The notes beneath the pieces are model-generated. The model was not told the DNA's origin, did not search any database, and saw nothing but the letters and a program-made list of their open reading frames with translations. From Sphaerotilus uruguayifluvii (GTDB lineage Bacteria > Pseudomonadota > Gammaproteobacteria > Burkholderiales > Burkholderiaceae_C), in NCBI RefSeq assembly GCF_013294065.1, contig NZ_JABSNM010000007.1, positions 124,001 to 188,000 on the forward strand: DNA of 64,000 nucleotides, given 5' to 3'. Both the position numbers and the translations under genes were made by a program. This document shows positions 37,140 through 45,400 of the stretch, piece after piece. The number at the start of each line of letters is the position of its first letter. Position 1 is the first letter of the stretch.

Positions 37140-37247
37140 CCACTTGTCTTTCGGGTCTCGTCTCGCTCCGCCCGCCACCGGCCGGGAAGCGGAGCAGCAG
37201 CGAGCGGACAAGCAAGAATTTGACCGGAAAACCGGGACAGCTTCACG

Positions 37248-38762
37248 TCACGGCACGGCGGACACCCGTGGCGGGCCGCTGTCGACCGCCTGCAGCACCC
37301 CGGCCGCCGCCAGCAGCCGCAGCCGCGCCGAGTGCCATTCGGCCAGCGTGCGCAGCTGCTCCAGCCGGGCCTCGGCCAGCAGCGACTGGCTCGACAGCAG
37401 CTCGGTGATGTCGGCCGCGCCCTTGTCGTAGCGGCGCACCGCGCTGGCGGCGGCCGCCTCGGCGGCCTCGGCCAGCGTCGCCGCGCCGGGCAGCAGGCGC
37501 CGCGCCGAGACCGCGTCGGCATGCGAGCGCAGCACGTCGACGGCGACCTGCTGGCGCGCCTGCTCGAGCTGGGCCTCGCCCTGCTCGACCTGGGCCTGCG
37601 CGCCGCGGATGCGGTAGGTGCGCGCGAAGCCCTCGAACAGCGGCAGCGTCAGCGTCACGCCGTAGGTGGTGACGCGGCTGCCGGTCGCGTACAGGCCCTG
37701 GTCGGGCTGACCGTTGACATGGCGCGAGGCGCTGAAGTCCAGCGTCGGCAGGCCCTCGGCGCGGGCCGAGCCGGCGCGCAGCCGCGCCGACTGCAGCCGA
37801 GCCTGCGCCGCCACCACCGCCGGATGGCGCTCGCGCGCCTCGGCCAGCCAGCGCTGCAGGTCCTCGGTCTCCTCGTCCTGCGGCGCGTCCAGCCGCTCGG
37901 GCAGGCGCAGCGGCGCGCCATCGGGCAGCGCCATCGCCGCCGACAGCATCAGCTGCGCGCGCCGCGCCTCGCCCTCGGCGCGCTCGAGCGCCAGCCGCGC
38001 GCGCGCCTGCTGGGCACGCGCCTGCAGCACGTCGCTGCCGGCGACCAGGCCGCGCTGCTCGCGCCGGGTCGCGGTGTCGAGCGCCACGCCCGCCTGGCGC
38101 CAGGCCTCGCGGCGCATCGTCGCCATGGCCTGCGCGGTGATCGCGTCGAAGTAGGCCGAGACCAGCGCCGCCATGACCCGCTGCGCGGTGGCGTCGCGCG
38201 CGGCACCGGCGGCGGCCAGCAGGCGCTGCGCGCCCTCGTGGCCGGCCTGGCGCGCGCCGAAGTCGAACAGCCGCCAGCTCAGCGTCGCGCTGCGGGAGCT
38301 CGCGTCCTGGTCGAGCGACTGGCCGCTGCCGGTGTGGAGCGTCGTCGTCGACAGCCGCGAGACGCTGCCCTGCAGCCGCGGCCAGTAGGCGGCGCGCGCC
38401 TCGCCCAGCGCGGCAGCCTGGGCGTGGATCTCGGCCTGGGCCTGCGCCAGCTGCGGATGGCGGCACAGCGCGATGTCGATCGCCTCGGCCAGCGACAGCG
38501 GCAGCGCCGCCTGCGCGCCGGCCCCCGCCGGCACGTCGCGGCAGGACGGCGGCGCGGCCGCATCCGGGTCGCCGACGGCCAGCTGCGGCACCGACAGCGG
38601 GTTGTCGAGCAGGTCCGGCACCCCCGCGCCGGGCGCATCGAGCAGCCCCCCGGCCCGCGCCACGCCGCCCGCGGCCAGCAGCAGCGACAGCAGCGCGGCC
38701 GCAGACAGGCAGCGGCGGCGGCGATGGCGGCGTTCAGCGCTCACGCAGGCTCTCCCTGCCAT
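37248..38762 (-). CDS. TolC-family outer membrane channel of a type I secretion system
   Basis: 504 residues. A signal peptide (LSAAALLSLLLAAGGVARA) is followed by two OEP repeats: LSLAEAIDIALCRHPQLAQA begins the first and WLAEARERHPAVVAAQAR the second. Long helices contain AQARLQSARLRAGSARAEG, typical of the periplasmic tunnel. The gene overlaps the end of the HlyD gene by 29 nt, showing tight coupling. It forms the exit duct for the ABC/HlyD pair just upstream. Confidence 0.93.
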   Translation of the reverse strand: MAGRACVSAERRHRRRRCLSAAALLSLLLAAGGVARAGGLLDAPGAGVPDLLDNPLSVPQLAVGDPDAAAPPSCRDVPAGAGAQAALPLSLAEAIDIALCRHPQLAQAQAEIHAQAAALGEARAAYWPRLQGSVSRLSTTTLHTGSGQSLDQDASSRSATLSWRLFDFGARQAGHEGAQRLLAAAGAARDATAQRVMAALVSAYFDAITAQAMATMRREAWRQAGVALDTATRREQRGLVAGSDVLQARAQQARARLALERAEGEARRAQLMLSAAMALPDGAPLRLPERLDAPQDEETEDLQRWLAEARERHPAVVAAQARLQSARLRAGSARAEGLPTLDFSASRHVNGQPDQGLYATGSRVTTYGVTLTLPLFEGFARTYRIRGAQAQVEQGEAQLEQARQQVAVDVLRSHADAVSARRLLPGAATLAEAAEAAAASAVRRYDKGAADITELLSSQSLLAEARLEQLRTLAEWHSARLRLLAAAGVLQAVDSGPPRVSAVP

Positions 38763-40083
38763 GCTGCAGCAGCGGCGACAGCACGTATTCGATCAGGCGC
38801 CGATCGCCGGTGCGGATCTCGACGCTGCCGCTCAGGCCGGGCGTCAGCGCCGTCTCGCGGCCGTCGACCTGCAGCGCCGGTGCCTTCAGCGCGATGCGCA
38901 CCGCGTAGACCGGGCCGCGCTTCTCGTCCTGCACCGCATCGCGCGAGACCAGCGCGACCACCGCCGGCACGGTGCCGTACCTGGTGTACGGGAAGGCGTC
39001 GATCTTGACCTGCGCCTCCTGGCCCTCGCGCACGAAGCCGATGTCGCGGTTCTCGACGCGCACCTCCATCTCGACCTGGGCCTGGCGGGGCACGATCTGC
39101 ATCAGCGGCTGCGCCGCCGGCACCGCGGTGCCGACGGTGTGCACCGCCAGCTGCTGCACCGTGCCGTCGACGGGCGCCACCAGACGCAGCAGCTCGCCGT
39201 GGGTGCGCGCCTTGTCGAGCTCGGCGCGCGCGGCGTCGACCTGGCGCTGGCCCTCGGCGCGGCTGTCCTGCGCGGCACGGCGCACCTCGGCGCCCAGCGC
39301 CAGCTTCTGCGAGCGGATCGCCGCGAGCTGGCCGGCGATCTCCAGCCGCGCCTGCTCGCGCTCCATCCAGGCATGGCGCGAGACATCGCGCGTCTGCAGC
39401 AGCTCGGCATAGTCGCGCGCGCGCTGCTCGGCCAGCGGCAGCTCCTGGGCCAGGCGCCCGGCATCGGCGTCCAGCCGCGCCAGCCGGGTGCGGTACTCGT
39501 TCCACTGGTCCTGCAGATGCTGCTCGGCCAGCCGGCGCTGCTGCGCGTCGACGTCGGGCAGCTCGGGCAGCCTCGGCTCGGCGCGGCCGCTGCCGTCCAG
39601 CGCCGCCAGCAGCGCGCCGGCGCGCTCGACCTGCAGCTGCGCCTGCTCCAGCGCCTGCGCGGCGCGGCGGCCGTCGCTGTCGCTCAGGCGCGGATCGAGC
39701 TCGACGAGCAGATCGCCGGCGCGCACCGCCTGCCCTTCCTCGACATGCAGCGCATGCACGCGCGCGGTCTCGACCGCCGCCAGCGCCTTGGTCTGGCCGC
39801 GCGGCACGATGCGGCCCTGCGCATTGACGACGATGTCGGTGCGCCCGATCACCGACCAGGCCAGCAGCGCCAGCACCAGCAGCATCAGCAGCCGCGCGGT
39901 CCAGCGCCCCGAGGGCGAGACCGGCCGCGCCTGCAGCGACAGCGCCGCCGGCAGGAACTCGGCCTCCTCGGCGCTGTACTGCGGCGGCGCGAGCTCGCGG
40001 CGATGCGACCAGGCGTGCGCCCAGGCCCGGCGGTAGCGGCCGATCAGCTCGCCCCAGGCCTCGATGCGGTGCTTCAGGCTCAT
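38734..40083 (-). CDS. HlyD-family periplasmic adaptor of a type I secretion system
   Basis: 449 residues. One N-terminal membrane helix (LLMLLVLALLAWSVIG) precedes a lipoyl-type half motif (VHALHVEEGQAVRAGDLLVE), a long coiled coil (residues about 120-290), the second lipoyl half (LLRLVAPVDGTVQQLAVH) and a beta-barrel domain (EMEVRVENRDIGFVREGQ). It bridges the ABC transporter and TolC. Its start overlaps the ABC gene stop (ATGA) and its end overlaps tolC. Confidence 0.95.
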   Translation of the reverse strand: MSLKHRIEAWGELIGRYRRAWAHAWSHRRELAPPQYSAEEAEFLPAALSLQARPVSPSGRWTARLLMLLVLALLAWSVIGRTDIVVNAQGRIVPRGQTKALAAVETARVHALHVEEGQAVRAGDLLVELDPRLSDSDGRRAAQALEQAQLQVERAGALLAALDGSGRAEPRLPELPDVDAQQRRLAEQHLQDQWNEYRTRLARLDADAGRLAQELPLAEQRARDYAELLQTRDVSRHAWMEREQARLEIAGQLAAIRSQKLALGAEVRRAAQDSRAEGQRQVDAARAELDKARTHGELLRLVAPVDGTVQQLAVHTVGTAVPAAQPLMQIVPRQAQVEMEVRVENRDIGFVREGQEAQVKIDAFPYTRYGTVPAVVALVSRDAVQDEKRGPVYAVRIALKAPALQVDGRETALTPGLSGSVEIRTGDRRLIEYVLSPLLQHGRESLRER

Positions 40084-42296
40084 GCGGCGGCTCCCGTCTG
40101 CGGACCCGCGCCGGCCACGGCGGCCGGCCGCGCCGGACCGCCGGCCTGCAGCGCGTGCAGGTGGCTGTAGATGCCGCGCGGGTTGCGCAGCAGCTCGTCA
40201 TGGCTGCCGAGCTCGACGATCTGGCCGCGCTCCATCACGACGATGCGGTGCGCGTCGCGCACCGCCGAGAGCCGGTGCGCGATGATCAGCACGGTGCGGC
40301 CCTGGCAGATCAGGCGCATGTTGTCGTGGATGATGCGCTCGCTCTCGTAGTCGAGCGCGCTGGTGGCCTCGTCGAAGATCAGGATGCGCGGATTGGTGAT
40401 CAGCGCGCGCGCGATGGCGATGCGCTGGCGCTGCCCGCCCGACAGGCCCGTGCCGTGCTCGCCGACGACCGTGTCGTAGCCCTCGGGCAGCTCGCAGATG
40501 AACTCGTGCGCGCCGGCCAGCTTCGCCGCCTGCATCACCAGCTCGATCGGCGCGGCCGGCTGGGCCAGCGCGATGTTGTCGCGCACCGAGCGGTTGAACA
40601 GCGTGTTCTCCTGCAGCACCACGCCGATCTGCTGGCGCAGGCTGGTGGTGTCGATGATGGCGATGTCCTGGCCGTCGACCAGCACCCGGCCGCGGTCGGG
40701 CACATAGAGGCGCTGCACCAGCCGGGTCAGCGTGCTCTTGCCCGAGCCCGAGCGCCCGACGATGCCGATCACCTCGCCCGGGCGCACCTTCAGCGCGACC
40801 TGGCGCAGCACGTCGGCGGCGTCGGGGCGGTAGCGGAAGGAGACCTGGTCGAACTCGATCGCGCCCTGCAGCCGCGGCAGCCGCGTCTTCTGGCCCGCGA
40901 CCTCGGGGTGCGTGTTCAGGATGTCGCCGAGCCGGCTCATCGAGATGCCGACCTGCTGGAAGTCGTTCCAGAGCTGCGCCAGCCGCAGGATCGGGCTCGA
41001 CACCTGGCCGGCGAGCATGTTGAAGGCCACCAGCTCGCCGACGCTGAGCTGGTTGTCGATCACCAGCGTCGCGCCGATCCACATGATCGCGGCCGTCACC
41101 AGCTTGCTCACCAGCGTGACGCCGCCGCCGGCGACGGTCGCCACGTTCGTCACCGCCAGCCCCGACGAGACATAGGCGGCGAGCTGCTGGTCCCACTTCT
41201 GGATCCAGCGCGGCTCCACCGCCATCGACTTGACGGTGTCGATGCCGCTGATCGTCTCGACCAGGAAGGACTGGTTCTCCGCGCCCTTGTTGAACTTGTC
41301 GTCCAGCCGCGCGCGGATCACCGGCGTGAACACCAGCGACAGCAGCACGTAGACCGGGATCGAGGCCAGCACCACCAGCGTCAGCGTCATGCTGTACCCG
41401 AACATCACGCCCAGGAACACGAAGGAGAACAGCAGGTCGAGCACCAGCGTCATGACGTTGCCGGTCAGGAAGCTGCGAATGCTTTCCAGCTCGCGGATGC
41501 GCGCCACCGAGTCGCCGACGCGGCGCGACTGGAAATACGCCAGCGGCAGGTTCAGCAGATGGCGGAACAGCCGCGCGCCCAGCTCCACGTCGATCTTGCT
41601 GCTGGTGTGCGCGAACACCCAGGTGCGGATGCCCGACAGCAGCGCCTCGAACACCATCGCGCAGATCAGGCCGATGGCGATGACATGCAGCGTCTGCATC
41701 GCGTGGTTGACCAGCACCTTGTCCATCACCACCTGGAAGAACAGCGGCGTGACCAGGCCGATGAGCTGCAGCACCAGCGAGATCAGCAGGATCTCCGCCA
41801 GCAGCCGGCGGTACTTGACCACCGCCGGGATGAACCAGGTGAAGTCGAACTTCGCCATCCGGCCGGCAAAGCTCGCCTTGCTGGTGAACAGGATCAGCTC
41901 GCCGGTCCAGGTGCGCAGCAGCTCCTCGAGCGCGACGAGCGCCGGCGGCTCGCCGGCGCGCTGGATCAGCACCCTGGCGCTGCCGGGCAGCTCGGTGCCG
42001 GCCGGCAGCGCGGCCGCACCCTCGATGCGCGCGACGACGAAGAAGCGCCCGGCCGCGTCGCAGGCCACCGCCGGCAGCGGCGCCCGCGCCAGCCGGCGCG
42101 GGTCCTGGCGCACCGCGCGCGCGCTCAGCCCGAGCTGCTGCGCCGCCAGCAGCAGGCGCTGCCGGTCGAAGGGCTCGGTGCCGTGCTGGTGGCGCAGCTG
42201 CGCCTCGTCGGCGGCGATGCCGTGCAGCGCGGCCATCGCCAGCAGCGCCCACAGGCCGGAGTCGGGCGCACTGCCCCGGGAGGAATCTGGATTCAT
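40080..42296 (-). CDS. Type I secretion ABC transporter with degenerate C39-like domain (HlyB type)
   Basis: 738 residues from MNPDSSRGSAPDSG; the frame extends 13 codons upstream from a GTG with no better ribosome site. Residues 10-130 form a C39 peptidase-like domain in which the catalytic Cys is missing (SGLWALLAMAALHG), as in HlyB, so it should bind rather than cleave the substrate. Six membrane helices follow, then the ATPase: Walker A VGRSGSGKSTL, signature LSGGQRQRIAIARAL, Walker B ILIFDEATSALD. It should export an uncleaved C-terminal-signal substrate, most simply the calpain-domain protein encoded just upstream. Confidence 0.96.
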   Translation of the reverse strand: MNPDSSRGSAPDSGLWALLAMAALHGIAADEAQLRHQHGTEPFDRQRLLLAAQQLGLSARAVRQDPRRLARAPLPAVACDAAGRFFVVARIEGAAALPAGTELPGSARVLIQRAGEPPALVALEELLRTWTGELILFTSKASFAGRMAKFDFTWFIPAVVKYRRLLAEILLISLVLQLIGLVTPLFFQVVMDKVLVNHAMQTLHVIAIGLICAMVFEALLSGIRTWVFAHTSSKIDVELGARLFRHLLNLPLAYFQSRRVGDSVARIRELESIRSFLTGNVMTLVLDLLFSFVFLGVMFGYSMTLTLVVLASIPVYVLLSLVFTPVIRARLDDKFNKGAENQSFLVETISGIDTVKSMAVEPRWIQKWDQQLAAYVSSGLAVTNVATVAGGGVTLVSKLVTAAIMWIGATLVIDNQLSVGELVAFNMLAGQVSSPILRLAQLWNDFQQVGISMSRLGDILNTHPEVAGQKTRLPRLQGAIEFDQVSFRYRPDAADVLRQVALKVRPGEVIGIVGRSGSGKSTLTRLVQRLYVPDRGRVLVDGQDIAIIDTTSLRQQIGVVLQENTLFNRSVRDNIALAQPAAPIELVMQAAKLAGAHEFICELPEGYDTVVGEHGTGLSGGQRQRIAIARALITNPRILIFDEATSALDYESERIIHDNMRLICQGRTVLIIAHRLSAVRDAHRIVVMERGQIVELGSHDELLRNPRGIYSHLHALQAGGPARPAAVAGAGPQTGAAA

Positions 42297-42384
42297 GAGC
42301 GGACCGGCCGGTCCGGCGCGTGCCAGGCACGACACGGACGGATCAGGACAACAAGAAGATGAAAAGCGGAAAAGAAAATGAAAA

Positions 42385-42411
42385 ACACCCGATACGGATC
42401 GTACCGGGTGT
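42385..42411 (-). terminator. Rho-independent terminator after the calpain-domain gene
   Basis: On the minus strand ACACCCG...CGGGTGT form a stem (7 bp, one mismatch, then 4 bp) around a 3-nt loop, followed by TTTTCATTTTCTTTT. It would partly separate the substrate gene from the transporter genes, giving more substrate than transporter message. Confidence 0.85.
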
Positions 42412-42449
42412 CGGGCGCCGCCTGCCGGCCGGGCGGGCCGGCCGCGGCA

Positions 42450-45400
42450 TCAGCCGGCGCTGGCCAGCGTGATCTGCGTGCGGTCGGTCACGGCCGGGCT
42501 CGCGCCCAGGCCGGCGCCCGCGCCGCCCGCCGCACCGGCGTCGAGCGTGGCCAGCGCCTGCACGAGCTGACCGGCATTGACCGCGTACTTCGGATCGATC
42601 GCGCCGGTCGGCGCCGACTCGGTGGTGACGATCAGCGAGCAATTCGACAGGTAGAGCTGGTCGAAGCCCAGCTCGAACACGCCGTTCCAGCTCGAGCTGC
42701 CCTCCTGGCCCCAGGGGTTGCGCAGGATCAGGCGGTCGAGCGCGCTGTCGTAGCCCAGCACCGCGTACATGTGGCTGCCCACCAGGTCGGTCCTGCCGTT
42801 GGCGTCGGTCAGCGAGGTGCCCGAGGCGGTGGCGTACATCACCTCCTGGCCGGCGCCGATCGCGCCGAGGACGGCCGACTTGACCGTCGAGGTCCAGGCC
42901 GAGACGGTGTAGCTGGCGCAGCCGTAGCTGCGCGAGCTCAGGCCGGCGATCGCCTGCAGGCCGCTGGACCAGCCGCCCTCGATCGAGGCGTAGGCGTTGG
43001 CCTCGCCGTTCATCTGCACCTCGTACTCGACATAGGCCTTCTCGAGCAGCGACACCCACAGCCCGCCGGTGGCCGAGACCGCGCCGGTCCAGCCGGTCGG
43101 CAGCATGGTGTTGACCGTCACGTACAGCGGATCGTCGCCGGCGCCGTAGAAGCGGATGCCCCAGGTGCCGTTGCCGTTGTCGGTGAACATCGACTCGATC
43201 AGCGCCGAGTAGTCGTCGGCCACGTCGACCATCGCCGCGAGGAAATAGCAGTCGCCGACGCCGCGCTGCTGCACGTCCGAGGCCAGCGGGCCGGCGGCCG
43301 AGAACAGCGTGCCGCCGCGGGCGGCGTAGGTGGCGCCGACGTAGCTCGGCAGGTCGGTGCCGAGGAACCACTTGCCGATCAGCCGGGCCATCTGGTCGGC
43401 CGAGCTGCCGACCGCCAGATTGCCCAGCGCGACGCTGGTGTTGAGGCCGCCGGTCCACAGCGCATTGGACTTGTTGCCGTTGACGACGTTGCTGCTGATC
43501 TCGTAGAGGTAGGAGTCGGTGCCGACCGCCTGGCCGACCGCCGTCACCAGCGCCTTCAGCTCGGTCATCTGCGCCGCGGCGAGCTGGCCGGTGCCGATCG
43601 CGGTGTCGACGCCCTGCAGCACCTTCAGCAGCGACTCGTGGCTGAACAGCGAGTCGCCGGCGTTGATGACGGCCTCGACCTGGGTGCGGATGCCGGAGGT
43701 GGTCAGCACCTTCAGCAGGTCGGCGGTGGCGGTGCCGGCCTTGGCGACCAGCGCCTGCTGCGCGCTCGTCAGCCCGGCCTTCTGCGTCGCCGTCAGCGAG
43801 GCGTAGACGCTGATGAGGTTGACGTTGTTCAGCCCGGTCACCGCGGTGGCGGACAGCCACTGCACATGGCCGTCGAGCGCGGCGAGCTGGCCCGGCGTCA
43901 GGTAGTTGACCTGGGCGGCCGACAGCGCGGCCAGCTGCGGCTGCGTGAGCGCGGCGATCTGGTCGGTCTCCAGCGCGCCGATCTGCATGAAGGACAGCTT
44001 CTGGAAGGTCGCCGCCGGCAGCGCCGCGAGCGCCGCGGGCGTCAGCGCGGCGATGTTCGTGCCCAGCGCCGCGAGCTGCGTCGCGCCCAGCGCCGAGACG
44101 GCCGAGGCCGACAGTGCCGCGACCTGCGCGTAGTCCAGGCTGGCGATCTGCGCGGCGCTCAGGCCGGCCGCCTGGGTGGCGCCCAGGCCGGCGAGCTGTG
44201 CCGGGCTCAGGTCATCGAGCTGCGCGGTGGAGAAGCCGGCGATCGCGCTGGCCGAGAACCAGCCCATCTGCGTGCCCGTCAGCGCGGTGCGCTGCCAGTA
44301 GTCCAGCACGGCGACCTGGGCGGCGCCCATCGCGCCGACATGGGCGGCATCGAGCCCGGCGATCGTCGTGCTCTTCATCTGCGCGATGCCGGCGGGCGCG
44401 ATGGCCGCGAAGGCCGCCGGCGTCAGCGCGTTCAGCCAGGCCGGGCTCATCCAGTAGAAGCTGGTGGTGATCGCCGCGACCTGCGCCGCCGACAGCACCG
44501 CCACCGCGCCGGCGCTCAGGTGGTCGGCGTTCTGCAGCGCCGCGATCTGCGCCGGGCTCATCGCCGCCACATGCGCCGCGTCCAGCCCTTCCTGCGTCGT
44601 GATCGACAGCTTCGCCACCGCCGCGGCCGAGACCGCCGCCCAGTCGCCCAGCTCGGTCGCGTTGATCCACGCCGCCGACAGGCTGCCCCACTTCGCCGCG
44701 CTGATCGCGGTGATCTGCGCCTGCGTCAGCGCCGCCACCGAGGCGCTGGTCAGCGCGCCCAGGTTCATCGCGTCGAGCTGCGTGCCCTTGAGCGCCTGCA
44801 CATGCGCCACGTCCAGCGCGGCGATCGTCGTGCTGGCGAGCTGGCCGATGCCGGCGGGCGTGACCGCCGCGAAGGCCGCCGGCGTCAGCGCATTGATCCA
44901 GTCGGCGCCCATCCAGTAGAAGCTGGTGCCGATGGCCGCGACCTGGGCCGGCGTCAGCGCCGCCACCGCCGCCAGGCCGAGCTTCTCGGGGTAGTACAGC
45001 GCCGCCATCTGCGCCACCGTCAGCGCCTGCACATGCGCCACGTCCAGCCCGGCACAGGCCGAGGAGCCGAACTTGGCCACGCTCGCCGCCGGGATCTGCG
45101 CGAACACCGCCGCCGGCACCGCGTTCAGCCACGCCGCCGACATCGCGCTCCACTTCGCCGCCGGAATCGCCGCCAGCTGCGCCGCCGACAGCACCGCCAC
45201 CGCCGCCACGCTCAATGCCTGCGGCGCGACCAGGCTCGCCATCTGCGTCGGCGTCAGCGCCTGCACATGCGCCGCGTCCAGCCCGGCGATCACCGTCGTG
45301 CTGGTGATCGCGGCGATGCTCGCCGCCGGGATCTGCGCGAAGGATGCCGTCGGGATCGCGTTGAGCTGCGCCGCGCCGAACTTGGTCCAGCTCGCCGCGG

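Noticed and set aside
42450-43300. RTX calcium-binding repeats in the secreted protease
   Set aside because: I see no GGxGxD nonapeptides anywhere in the protein.
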